From an uncultured Brevibacterium sp. (GTDB taxonomy: Bacteria > Actinomycetota > Actinomycetes > Actinomycetales > Brevibacteriaceae): a stretch of DNA of 12,508 bases. Position numbers and translations under genes: made by a program. The DNA lies in assembly GCA_902489215.1 (NCBI GenBank), contig CABTZE010000048.1, positions 1-12,508 of the forward strand, in the 5' to 3' direction. Positions 1 through 7,162 of the stretch are shown here, one piece after another (within the stretch, counting starts at the first letter, position 1; every line of letters begins with the position of its first letter). Below the pieces are notes generated by a model. That model was not told where the DNA came from and did no database searches. It saw only the letters and a list, made by a program, of their open reading frames with translations.

Positions 1-529
1 CCTCCCCCAGCCGTGACGCCGACACCTGATAGTCATCAGCCGCCTGCTCCAGAGGAACAGTTTTCGTCTTGCCGATGTTGACCCCGATGATGGGACGGCG
101 ATCTTCAGGAAGCTCAGCAATCTGCCGGCGCGCACGCTGCAGATTGCGCTCCGCCTGCTCAGACCCGTCGTTGTTGAAGCCCATGCGGTTGAGCACGCCC
201 TCCGAGTGCGCCAGACGAAACAACCGCTTCTTCGGATTGCCGGGCTGCCCCTCCGCAGTGACGGTTCCCACCTCAATGTGGCCGAAGCCCAGCCGGGACA
301 TCGCCCGGACGCCCACGCCGTTCTTGTCGAACCCGGCGGCCAGCCCCAGACGATTGGGGAACGTCAAGCCCATGACGGTGGCCGGCTTCGGTCGCACACC
401 GAACAGGGAGCTGATGAGATCTCCGCCCCCGGGAAGAGAATCAAGTAGGTTTAGAAGTGAGAAGCTCGCGCTGTGCGCCAGCTCCGCGTCAGAGCGGACA
501 AGAACAGAGCGGTAGAGGGCTTTGTACAT
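1..529 (-). CDS. pyrD: Dihydroorotate dehydrogenase (quinone), class 2, N-terminal part
   Basis: Oxidises dihydroorotate to orotate in pyrimidine synthesis, using FMN and passing electrons to membrane quinone. The gene runs off the left edge; 176 complete codons from the start are visible. The N-terminal 45 residues (MYKALYRSVL...) form the short amphipathic helical region typical of membrane-associated class 2 enzymes. Family landmarks are the FMN-contacting GLAAGFDKNG at residues 62-71, the strand and loop HIEVGTVT at 84-91, NRMGFNN at 114-120 and the start of the next barrel strand, GVNIGKTK at 149-156. The catalytic loop lies beyond the edge and cannot be checked. The ATG at 529-527 is chosen because the class 2 N-terminus begins there; the ribosome binding site is weak (GGCGG, rather far upstream). 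It is divergent from pepA, with 60 bp between start codons. Confidence 0.93.
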   Translation of the reverse strand, partial: MYKALYRSVLVRSDAELAHSASFSLLNLLDSLPGGGDLISSLFGVRPKPATVMGLTFPNRLGLAAGFDKNGVGVRAMSRLGFGHIEVGTVTAEGQPGNPKKRLFRLAHSEGVLNRMGFNNDGSEQAERNLQRARRQIAELPEDRRPIIGVNIGKTKTVPLEQAADDYQVSASRLGE

Positions 530-589
530 GAAGCTATCTTTACCGCCTAGCACGCGCGGGAACAAATGAAAGCAGAAGAAAGGTTTCGC

Positions 590-2083
590 ATGACCCAGTC
601 GATTCCATCCGCAGCAGGACGCACGTCAGCCGCGCACAAGGCCAAAGCTGATGTGCTTGTCGTCGGGCTGACCGCAGAAGGCACGGTTCTCGCAGAAGAC
701 CTCAAGCCCGCTCTCGCCAAGGACCTTGAGAAGGCCGCCGTCAACGTTGACGCATCGGGCCGACTCGACTCGACGGTGCGCGTGCCCGCGCCCGCTGGCT
801 TCGCTGCAGACTCTGTCCTGCTGGCTGGACTCGGAGAGTTCTCTCCGGCTGACCTGACCGACCCGTCCAAGGCCGATGCGGCACTCGACGCTCTGCGCCG
901 CGCTGCCGGTTCGGCTCTGCGCAGCATCACGAAGGCCCGTTCGGTCGCTCTCGCACTGCCCAGTCCGGACGCAGCGGCTGCCGAGGCGGTGGCAACCGGT
1001 GCTGTTCTCGGCGCCTACCGCTACGGCGCCTACCGTTCTGAAAACAAGGCAAAGACGCTTGCTGCCGGCATTGAGGTGCTCACGGCGAAGTCGAACCTCA
1101 GGGCCATTGAGCGCGGCGCCATCATCGCTCGCGGTACCACCGGTGCGCGCGACTTCGTCAACCAGCCTCCCCTGGACCTGTACCCGGAGACGTTTGCCGC
1201 TGAAATCGTCAAACAGGCTAAGGCTGAGAAGATCAAGGCAACCGTGTGGGATCCCGCGAAGCTCGAAGCAGAGGGCTTCGGCGGACTCATCGGCGTAGGC
1301 CGCGGTTCGAAGCGCGGACCTCGCCTGGTGAAGCTCGAGTACGCACCCCGCCGCGCCTCCAAGCACCTGGCGCTGGTCGGCAAGGGGATCACCTTCGACA
1401 GCGGCGGCATTTCCCTGAAGCCGGCCGCAAGCATGGAGGACATGAAGTCCGACATGGGCGGAGCCGCAGCCGCTGCGCAGGCCATCATCACGATCGCCCG
1501 CCTGCAGCTGCCCGTCAAGGTCACTGCCTGGCTGGCCATGGCTGAGAACATGCCCGGGTCGGACGCCCAGCGCCCCAGCGACGTCATCACCATCTACGGA
1601 GGCAAGACCGTCGAGGTCACCAACACCGATGCCGAAGGCCGCCTGGTCCTGGCTGACGCCCTCGTCGCCGCAGGCAAGGAAAACCCGGACCTCATCATCG
1701 ACATCGCAACCCTCACCGGCGCCCAGATTGTCGCGCTGGGCAACCGCACCTCGGGTGTCATGGGCCGAGCGAATGCACGCAACGCAGTCGTGCTGGCCTC
1801 CGAGAAGACCGGTGAGGCCATGTGGCCGATGCCGTTCCCGGAAGAGCTGCTGAGCTACTTCGATTCGGAAACCGCCGACATCAAGAACTCCGGCAAGCGC
1901 CCGGGAGGCATGCTCAGCGCCGGCGTCTTCCTCCAGGAATTCGTCGCAGACGGGCAGGACTGGGCTCACATCGACATCGCCGGCCCGTCGTTCAATTCAG
2001 AAGCACCGTGGGGCTACACACCGGCTGAAGGCACCGGCGTGCCGGTCCGCACGCTCGTCCAGGTGGCAGAAAACCTCGTCTGA
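590..2083 (+). CDS. pepA: Leucyl aminopeptidase (M17 family)
   Basis: Cytosolic metallo-aminopeptidase that removes N-terminal residues from peptides; M17 enzymes form hexamers with two metal ions per active site. At 497 aa it is of usual M17 length. The variable N-terminal domain covers roughly residues 1-170 and the catalytic domain the rest. The metal/catalytic block VGKGITFDSGG holds Lys265 and Asp270, followed by MKSDMGGAAAA. The M17 signature NTDAEGRL lies at 345-352, with metal ligands Asp347 and Glu349 and catalytic Arg351. I prefer the ATG at 590 over the in-frame ATG at 566, because AGAAAGG (577-583) stands 6 nt before 590. The choice only adds or removes eight residues. It is homologous in position to pepB of the mycobacterial block. 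A structured GC-rich hairpin follows the stop codon, so it is probably a separate transcript from lpdA. Confidence 0.95.
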   Translation: MTQSIPSAAGRTSAAHKAKADVLVVGLTAEGTVLAEDLKPALAKDLEKAAVNVDASGRLDSTVRVPAPAGFAADSVLLAGLGEFSPADLTDPSKADAALDALRRAAGSALRSITKARSVALALPSPDAAAAEAVATGAVLGAYRYGAYRSENKAKTLAAGIEVLTAKSNLRAIERGAIIARGTTGARDFVNQPPLDLYPETFAAEIVKQAKAEKIKATVWDPAKLEAEGFGGLIGVGRGSKRGPRLVKLEYAPRRASKHLALVGKGITFDSGGISLKPAASMEDMKSDMGGAAAAAQAIITIARLQLPVKVTAWLAMAENMPGSDAQRPSDVITIYGGKTVEVTNTDAEGRLVLADALVAAGKENPDLIIDIATLTGAQIVALGNRTSGVMGRANARNAVVLASEKTGEAMWPMPFPEELLSYFDSETADIKNSGKRPGGMLSAGVFLQEFVADGQDWAHIDIAGPSFNSEAPWGYTPAEGTGVPVRTLVQVAENLV

Positions 2084-2088
2084 TCGCC

Positions 2089-2138
2089 CCCGTCCCGGTT
2101 TGACAGTGGTCACACTGCCGAGCCGGGGCGGGACTTTA
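2089..2138 (+). terminator. GC-rich two-tier hairpin between pepA and lpdA
   Basis: The outer stem pairs 2089-2100 (CCCGTCCCGGTT) with 2121-2132 (AGCCGGGGCGGG) over 12 pairs, two of them G-U wobbles. An inner stem CAGTG (2104-2108) / CACTG (2113-2117) closes a GTCA loop. The downstream tract is only ACTTTAT, so the T run is poor. Its position 6 nt after the pepA stop suggests a terminator or a 3'-end stabilising structure. A weak terminator allowing read-through into lpdA is also possible. Confidence 0.5.
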
Positions 2139-2212
2139 TCGGAATTAAGTGAAAAGATAGGACCAGCCGCCACAGCGGTCCTCAACCGACCATTTTGCTA
2201 GGAGCACATTTC

Positions 2213-3601
2213 GTGAGCGATTCGCAAAACAACTACGACCTCATCGTTCTCGGCGGTGGCACAGCCGGCTACGCCGCGGCACTCCGCGCGACGCAGCTCG
2301 ACATGAAGGTCGCTCTCATTGAGCGCGACAAGGTCGGAGGCACCTGCCTTCACCGCGGCTGCGTCCCCACCAAGGCCCTCCTCCACGTTGCCGAAGTCGC
2401 AGACGCCACACGCGAAGCCAGCGTGTTCGGCATCGATGCCACCCTCAACAACATCAACGTCGAAGACGTCCTGAAGTTCAAGAGCGGCATCACCGACAAG
2501 AACCACAAGGGCCTGCAGGGCCTCATCAAAATGGCCGGCATCGACACCGTCATCGGCGAAGGCAAGCTGACCGGCAAGGACACCGTCACCGTCTCCACCG
2601 ATGAAGGCGACGTCGAACTGACGGGCAAGAACATCGTTCTCGCCACCGGTTCGACTTCCCGCACTCTCGGCATCGAGATCGGTGGAAACGTCCTCACCAG
2701 CACCGAAGCCCTCAACCTCGACCGCGTTCCCAAGTCCGCAATCGTGCTCGGCGGCGGCGTCATCGGCGTTGAGTTCGCAAGCATCTGGAACTCCTTCGGA
2801 TCCGACGTCACGATCGTCGAAGGTCTGCCGAACCTGGTGGCCAACGAAGACGCTTCCGTTTCCAAGGGCCTTGAGCGCGCATTCAAGAAGCGCAAGATCA
2901 AGCAGAAGCTCGGCGTGTTCTTCAAGGAGGTCGAGCAGACCGCCGACGGTGTCAAGGTTTCGCTCGAAGACGGCACCGAACTCGAAGCCGAAGTACTCCT
3001 CGTGGCTGTCGGCCGCGGTCCCGTGACCGAAGGCTTCGGCTTCGAAGAGCAGGGCGTGAAGCTCGACCGCGGTTTCGTCATCACGAACGAACGCCTGCAC
3101 ACCGGCGTGGGCAACATCTACGCGGCCGGAGACATCGTGCCCGGTCTGCAGCTTGCTCACCGTTCCTTCGCTCACGGCATCTTCATTGCCGAAGAGATCG
3201 CCGGCAAGAACCCGGCTCCGCTGGACGAAACCGGCGTTCCGCGCATCACCTACTGCGACCCGGAGATCTTCTCCGTCGGCCTCACCGAAAAGAAGGCTGC
3301 TGAGAAGTACGGCGAAGACAAGATCGAAAAGGTCGAGTTCCCGCTTGCTGGCAACGCCAAATCCGCCATCCTCAACACGCAGGGATTCATCAAGATCATC
3401 CGCGAAAAGGACGGCCCGATTGTGGGCGTTCACGGACTCGGCGCTCGCCTGTCCGAGCAGGCCGGCGAAGCCCAGCTCATTGTGAACTGGGAGGCCTTCC
3501 CCGAAGAGGTCGCATCGCTCATCCACGGACACCCCACCCAGAACGAAGCCATCGGCGAAGCAGCGCTGGCACTTGCCGGCAAACCGCTGCACTTCCGCTG
3601 A
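2213..3601 (+). CDS. lpdA: Dihydrolipoamide dehydrogenase (E3)
   Basis: FAD flavoenzyme that reoxidises dihydrolipoyl groups on E2 with NAD+, shared by the 2-oxoacid dehydrogenase complexes. At 462 aa it is of normal length. Visible in order: FAD dinucleotide fold GGGTAGYAA (residues 14-22); redox-active disulfide GGTCLHRGCVPTK with Cys45 and Cys50; NAD fold GGGVIGVEF starting at 180; second FAD motif AAGDIVPG with Asp307; C-terminal catalytic HGHPTQNE with His440 and Glu445. The LHRGCVPTK version, rather than the enterobacterial LNVGCIPSK, is the form I associate with Actinobacteria. The GTG at 2213 is chosen because AGGAG (2200-2204) lies 8 nt upstream; a further upstream TTG would add six residues and swallow that site. 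The gene is 24 bp from the E2 gene downstream, so the two are probably co-transcribed. No E1 gene is in the window. Confidence 0.96.
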   Translation: MSDSQNNYDLIVLGGGTAGYAAALRATQLDMKVALIERDKVGGTCLHRGCVPTKALLHVAEVADATREASVFGIDATLNNINVEDVLKFKSGITDKNHKGLQGLIKMAGIDTVIGEGKLTGKDTVTVSTDEGDVELTGKNIVLATGSTSRTLGIEIGGNVLTSTEALNLDRVPKSAIVLGGGVIGVEFASIWNSFGSDVTIVEGLPNLVANEDASVSKGLERAFKKRKIKQKLGVFFKEVEQTADGVKVSLEDGTELEAEVLLVAVGRGPVTEGFGFEEQGVKLDRGFVITNERLHTGVGNIYAAGDIVPGLQLAHRSFAHGIFIAEEIAGKNPAPLDETGVPRITYCDPEIFSVGLTEKKAAEKYGEDKIEKVEFPLAGNAKSAILNTQGFIKIIREKDGPIVGVHGLGARLSEQAGEAQLIVNWEAFPEEVASLIHGHPTQNEAIGEAALALAGKPLHFR

Positions 3602-3625
3602 TCGAGCCATAGGGAGACTGACACA

Positions 3626-5488
3626 ATGGCCAACACCGTAAAGATGCCCGCCCTCGGCGAATCGGTGACGGAAGGCACCGTCACCCGCTGGCTCAAGGAA
3701 GTCGGCGAAACCGTCGAGGTCGACGAACCGCTTCTCGAAGTATCGACTGACAAGGTCGACACCGAGATCCCCAGCCCGTACTCCGGCGTTCTGCAGGAGA
3801 TCCTGGCTGAAGAAGACGACGACGTCGAGGTCGGCGGCGACCTCGCTGTCATCGGCGACGGAGAAGGCTCCGGCGACACCGCCGCAGACGACTCCGCTGA
3901 CGAAGAAGAAGCCGAAGAACCAGAGGCTGAAGAAGAGCCGGAAGACGACGCAGCTGAGGAAGAGGCTCCCGCTGCGAAGTCGGACGATAAGCCCTCCGGC
4001 GGTTCCGGCGAATCGCAGGAAGTCACCATGCCAGCCCTCGGCGAATCGGTGACGGAAGGCACCGTCACCCGCTGGCTCAAGGACGTCGGCGACACCGTCG
4101 AGGTCGACGAACCGCTTCTCGAAGTCTCGACTGACAAGGTCGATACCGAGATCCCCAGCCCCGTCGCAGGTACCGTGCTCGAACTGCTTGCAGAAGAAGA
4201 CGAAGACGTTGAAGTCGGCGCGCCCCTGGCGCGCATCGGAGACGACGACGCATCGGCTTCCTCGGACGAGCAGGACGACGCAGACGAGGCCGACCAGGCT
4301 GACGACTCGGCAGACGCAGCTGATGAAGCTGAAGAGCCCGCAGCTGAGGAAGCCGACGTCGAAGAAGAGGCCATCGAAGAGTCCGAAAAGGACCTGTCGA
4401 AGGAAGAACCCAAGAAGGCTTCCGCCGCGGAGTCGTCGGCATCGGATGAAGAAGCCCAGACCGCTGCTGCCAAGCAGGCCGCAGGCGAATCGAGCAGCGC
4501 ACCCAGCCGCTCCGCCGAGTCGGCTTCTTCCGCCGCACAGACCGTGACTTCCGGCCAGGCGCCCTACGTCACGCCGCTGGTGCGCAAGCTTGCACGCGAA
4601 AAGGGCGTTGACCTTTCGACTGTGCGCGGCACGGGCGTCGGCGGTCGCATCCGCAAGCAGGACGTTCTTGCCGCACAGAGCACTGCCAGTGCAGCTGCGC
4701 CGGCTGCGTCCGCTCCCGCTGGCCGTGAACCGTTCGTCATCGAGGTTTCAGAAGAAGCCAAGAAGGTGCGCGGTACCACGCAGAAGGCATCGCGCATTCG
4801 CCGCACAATTGCACAGCGCATGCGTGAATCGCTGCAGAACTCGGCTCAGCTCACCCAGGTGACCGAAGTCGACATGACTGCGGTTTCGGCTCTGCGCAAG
4901 GCCAAGAAGGACGAGTTCCAGCAGAAGCACGGCGTCAAGCTGACGTCCCTGCCGTTCTTCGCCAAGGCGGTCGCAGAAGCCCTGCAGGCGTACCCGCGTG
5001 TCAACGCCACGTTCGATGTTGAGGCTGGAGAAATCTCCTACCCCGACTCTGAGAACCTCGGCATCGCGGTCGACACCGAACGCGGTCTGCTTGTTCCGGT
5101 AGTCAAGAACGCCGGCGACCTTTCGATCGCCGGACTGGCCAAGGCAATCGACGACGTCGCGTCCAAGACTCGCGACGGCAAGATCAGCCCTGACCTGCTG
5201 TCGGGCGGCACGTTCACCATCACGAACATCGGTTCGTTCGGTGCTCTGTTCGACACGCCGATCATCAACCACCCCGAGGTCGGCATCCTGGGCACCGGTG
5301 CTATCAAGCGCCGCCCGCAGGTCGTCACAACCGAAGACGGCACCGAGGCAATCGCTATTCGCGACATGGCCTACCTGCCGCTGACCTACAACCACCAGCT
5401 GGTTGACGGCGCTGACGCCGGTCGTTTCCTCAAGGCAATCAAGAACCGCCTCGAGAACGGTTCGTTCGAGGCTGATCTCGACCTCTGA
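3626..5488 (+). CDS. sucB: Dihydrolipoamide acyltransferase (E2) with two lipoyl domains, annotated SucB in Actinobacteria
   Basis: Core subunit of a 2-oxoacid dehydrogenase complex; swinging lipoyl arms carry the acyl group from E1 to CoA. The 620 aa show: lipoyl domain 1 (about 3-77, STDKVDTE, lipoylated Lys43); a very acidic D/E/A linker (78-130); lipoyl domain 2 (about 131-205, Lys171); a second acidic, then S/A-rich linker (206-310); the E1/E3-binding domain (312-350, PYVTPLVRKLAREKGVDL...GTGVGGRIRKQDV); and the CoA acyltransferase domain (about 390-620) with the YNHQLVDGADAGRF signature (His590, Asp594). The start has AGGGAG 9 nt upstream. Families with this layout are named SucB, but in mycobacteria and corynebacteria the orthologue (DlaT/AceF) serves pyruvate dehydrogenase and also supports 2-oxoglutarate dehydrogenase through a fused E1o. 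The substrate is therefore uncertain: pyruvate, 2-oxoglutarate or both. LipB and LipA, encoded downstream, supply its cofactor. Confidence 0.95.
   Translation: MANTVKMPALGESVTEGTVTRWLKEVGETVEVDEPLLEVSTDKVDTEIPSPYSGVLQEILAEEDDDVEVGGDLAVIGDGEGSGDTAADDSADEEEAEEPEAEEEPEDDAAEEEAPAAKSDDKPSGGSGESQEVTMPALGESVTEGTVTRWLKDVGDTVEVDEPLLEVSTDKVDTEIPSPVAGTVLELLAEEDEDVEVGAPLARIGDDDASASSDEQDDADEADQADDSADAADEAEEPAAEEADVEEEAIEESEKDLSKEEPKKASAAESSASDEEAQTAAAKQAAGESSSAPSRSAESASSAAQTVTSGQAPYVTPLVRKLAREKGVDLSTVRGTGVGGRIRKQDVLAAQSTASAAAPAASAPAGREPFVIEVSEEAKKVRGTTQKASRIRRTIAQRMRESLQNSAQLTQVTEVDMTAVSALRKAKKDEFQQKHGVKLTSLPFFAKAVAEALQAYPRVNATFDVEAGEISYPDSENLGIAVDTERGLLVPVVKNAGDLSIAGLAKAIDDVASKTRDGKISPDLLSGGTFTITNIGSFGALFDTPIINHPEVGILGTGAIKRRPQVVTTEDGTEAIAIRDMAYLPLTYNHQLVDGADAGRFLKAIKNRLENGSFEADLDL
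3644..3777 (+). repeat. Lipoyl-domain repeat, copy 1
   Basis: First copy of a 134-bp direct repeat within the E2 gene, encoding residues 7-50 of lipoyl domain 1 and the lipoylation lysine. It differs from the copy 384 bp downstream at only 5 positions: three silent, and two changing Glu25 and Glu28 to Asp. Outside this patch the two lipoyl domains diverge clearly. Confidence 0.9.
4028..4161 (+). repeat. Lipoyl-domain repeat, copy 2
   Basis: Second copy of the 134-bp direct repeat, encoding residues 135-178 of lipoyl domain 2 with Lys171. It is offset from copy 1 by exactly 128 codons. The near identity at silent positions suggests recent duplication or gene conversion. Confidence 0.9.
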
Positions 5489-5508
5489 TCGATCCTGATC
5501 GACGCTGA
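5485..5508 (+). other. 10-nt-period CTGAT repeat giving stops in all three frames
   Basis: CTGATCGATC, CTGATCGACG and CTGATG follow one another with a 10-nt period that begins at the E2 stop codon. Because 10 is not a multiple of 3, the TGA triplets at 5486, 5496 and 5506 fall in three different frames. A ribosome that reads through or shifts at the E2 stop would soon terminate. It may be chance, since TGATC is common after stops in this window. Confidence 0.5.
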
Positions 5509-5510
5509 TG

Positions 5511-5549
5511 AGAAGCGCCCGCGGAGAATTCCGCGGGCGCTTCTTCTTT
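5511..5549. terminator. Strong bidirectional intrinsic terminator
   Basis: Perfect 14-bp stem AGAAGCGCCCGCGG (5511-5524) / CCGCGGGCGCTTCT (5531-5544), loop AGAATT, then TCTTT. It lies between the E2 gene and the convergent membrane protein gene and can serve both; the T tract is interrupted in each direction. Confidence 0.9.
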
Positions 5550-5577
5550 GGAGCAATACGTGGTCGGCTGTAGAGGA

Positions 5578-7038
5578 TCAGTCGTCGTAGAGCTCCTCTG
5601 TGCGGCTGACCTTCCATTTGCCTTCGTGCTTTTCCAAACTCACCCGGATCCGCGCTTCAGGAACGGGCTGCCCTCCGGCCTCGGCAAAAACAACTGCGCG
5701 GATGGTAGCGGCCTCTGCAGTGGAGTCTTCAACGTCGCACTCGGTGACGTTCATAGTGACGTCCATGGGTTCGGCCGGTTTATCGGCGGCTTCCGCATCG
5801 GCTTCGGCAGCGTTTGAACCTGGCACTGTGAGACCTGCGAGGTCGGCTGGTCTGCCTTCAGTAAAGGCAGTGGCCCGCGCATGTGTCAGTTCTTGGAACT
5901 TCTGACACGGTTCGCTTCGCTCACGCGCAGGCACGATGCCCTCACTCTCACGGCTTTTCGCGGTTGAGCGTGCGGAAGGATCTTCCTCGGTCTTGGGCCG
6001 TCGGGGTTCTTCGGCACTCTCAGCTTGGTCAGCTGCCGCAGTCTGCACTGTCCGGTCAGACCGCGCACCTCCGATGATGAGCGCGGCACCGGATGTCACC
6101 GCCGCCAATGCCACAACAGCGACAGCGCCGGTACGCACAGCACTGCGGGACTTGCCATCCAGAGCACCCGCGCTGGACTCTTTGCGTTTCCGACCGCGGC
6201 GCTGTGTGTTTCCGTTTTTCTTTCGTCTTCTACGACGAGGCCCCTGAGCACCTCTGTTTTTGCGCGTGCGACCCGTTTGCCCTCGAAGGACGGCTATCGC
6301 GGTGTCGCCGATCTCCTGTTCCGTTGGTTTCTCGCTGCCTGTGTGTCCAATAGTCTCTTCCGGGACGTCATGCAAAACCGCTGTGACAGTCCGCTGACCA
6401 GCCGTCGGCGGGTCGTTGACCGGCACTCCCGGTTCGCCTGGGTAAAAGGGCAGCCGCTCCACTGCCGGATGTTCCCGCACTGCCTCCAGCACGTCTGCCC
6501 TGGGAAGATCCCCGGCGTCACTGTCCAAAAGCAGAGCATCAATGAGCTCAACCAGTTCAGCAGGCAGGCCGCTGTCGCGATTCTTCAAAGGCACAGCACT
6601 GTCAGCGAACTCAACACCTTGGGCTGCTGCGTATAGCAGTTCTCCCAGCTGCCTGGCTTCTGATTCGTCTTCGGAAACCTCAATACCCGGCAGAGCACAG
6701 ATTGACCCATCATCGGCAAGCGCCAAGTTCGCCCGCGAGATCGGCACGGCGCCAGCACGTCCGCCGGTGGCCTCAATCGTGCCGCGTACAAGACACACGA
6801 GCTCATCCGCTCCCAACGGTGCAAGACCGAGCACCGCGTCCTCGAGCATGCCGCCTCGACATCTGGGAATGAGCAGCCCCGCAACCGGATCCATGTCAGG
6901 GCCCAGAACCGAAACCGGCCTCCCGGGACCAGCGGCCGTGTCTGCTGCACACACGAACCATTTGACCTCGTGGGCGTTGAACACGCGCCACAGTCCGGGA
7001 CGGACCTCGGCATCGTAGATCCATTCGCACCCCTGCAT
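5578..7038 (-). CDS. Single-pass membrane protein: degenerate kinase-like N-terminus, NTF2-like extracytoplasmic C-terminus
   Basis: Function unknown; 486 aa. Residues 52-190 read like a kinase C-lobe that has lost its catalysis: LLIPRCRGGMLEDAV (hinge-like, 55-69), a helix 77-92, GAVPISRANLALADDG where an active kinase would have HxD...N (96-111), LPG in place of DFG (116-118), then ESEARQLGELLYAAA (126-139) like the helix after the activation segment, and a C-lobe-like end near 165-187. The N-lobe is short and no ATP-binding lysine is evident. A disordered part, a strongly basic stretch (258-286, RRRRRKK and RRGRKRK) and one membrane helix (about 304-324) follow, giving cytoplasm-inside topology. 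The outer part is acidic and then resembles an NTF2-like fold (376-486, Cys378 and Cys434, ending GKWKVSRTEEL). The ATG at 7038 is chosen for its excellent SD. Convergent with sucB, divergent from lipB. The domain reading is inference from residue patterns. Confidence 0.8.
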   Translation of the reverse strand: MQGCEWIYDAEVRPGLWRVFNAHEVKWFVCAADTAAGPGRPVSVLGPDMDPVAGLLIPRCRGGMLEDAVLGLAPLGADELVCLVRGTIEATGGRAGAVPISRANLALADDGSICALPGIEVSEDESEARQLGELLYAAAQGVEFADSAVPLKNRDSGLPAELVELIDALLLDSDAGDLPRADVLEAVREHPAVERLPFYPGEPGVPVNDPPTAGQRTVTAVLHDVPEETIGHTGSEKPTEQEIGDTAIAVLRGQTGRTRKNRGAQGPRRRRRKKNGNTQRRGRKRKESSAGALDGKSRSAVRTGAVAVVALAAVTSGAALIIGGARSDRTVQTAAADQAESAEEPRRPKTEEDPSARSTAKSRESEGIVPARERSEPCQKFQELTHARATAFTEGRPADLAGLTVPGSNAAEADAEAADKPAEPMDVTMNVTECDVEDSTAEAATIRAVVFAEAGGQPVPEARIRVSLEKHEGKWKVSRTEELYDD

Positions 7039-7043
7039 ATCAG

Positions 7044-7050
7044 CCTCCTT
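7044..7050 (-). promoter_or_regulatory. Shine-Dalgarno site setting the start of the membrane protein gene
   Basis: AAGGAGG on the minus strand, 5 nt before the ATG at 7038. It argues against the further upstream in-frame TTG at 7101 and is the best ribosome binding site in the window. Confidence 0.85.
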
Positions 7051-7103
7051 AGGCAGAAATTCGACCACGTCGGAAGACGGACCGAAACCCCCAAACCGCA
7101 ATC

Positions 7104-7112
7104 TGTGGATAA
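7104..7112 (-). promoter_or_regulatory. Perfect DnaA-box-like 9-mer in a divergent intergenic region
   Basis: TTATCCACA on the minus strand (TGTGGATAA on plus) matches the consensus DnaA box exactly. It lies in the 124-bp gap between the membrane protein gene and lipB. A single box does not make an origin; it could be a DnaA regulatory or titration site, or chance. Confidence 0.45.
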
Positions 7113-7126
7113 CTGTTACGGTGCTT

Positions 7127-7156
7127 TTGCCGCTTGAGTCCTCCTCGGCATATGGT
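7127..7156 (+). promoter_or_regulatory. Candidate lipB promoter for a leaderless transcript
   Basis: TTGCCG (7127-7132), an 18-nt spacer, then TATGGT (7151-7156). The expected transcription start falls at about 7163, the A of the chosen lipB ATG. There is no Shine-Dalgarno before that ATG, which fits a leaderless mRNA. The match to consensus is partial. Confidence 0.35.
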
Positions 7157-7162
7157 CATGGA

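Noticed and set aside
626..1969. 447-codon open frame antisense to pepA
   Set aside because: Shadow of pepA; Gly/Asp/Val-rich sequence with no family resemblance and no ribosome binding site of note.
2100..2105. TTGACA as a -35 promoter box for lpdA
   Set aside because: It lies inside the hairpin, and 16-19 nt downstream the sequence is GC-only with no -10 element.
2198..3610. Long open frame on the minus strand across the whole of lpdA (470 codons)
   Set aside because: It mirrors lpdA almost exactly, has no recognisable domain and is explained by GC-rich third positions leaving the antisense frame open.
3430..4473. 347-codon Ser-rich frame on the minus strand resembling a repetitive surface protein
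   Set aside because: The serine repeats are the complement of the GAC/GAA-rich acidic linkers of E2, so this is an artefact.
7121..7162. Upstream GTG start for lipB
   Set aside because: It adds 14 residues not seen in the family and lies over the candidate promoter.
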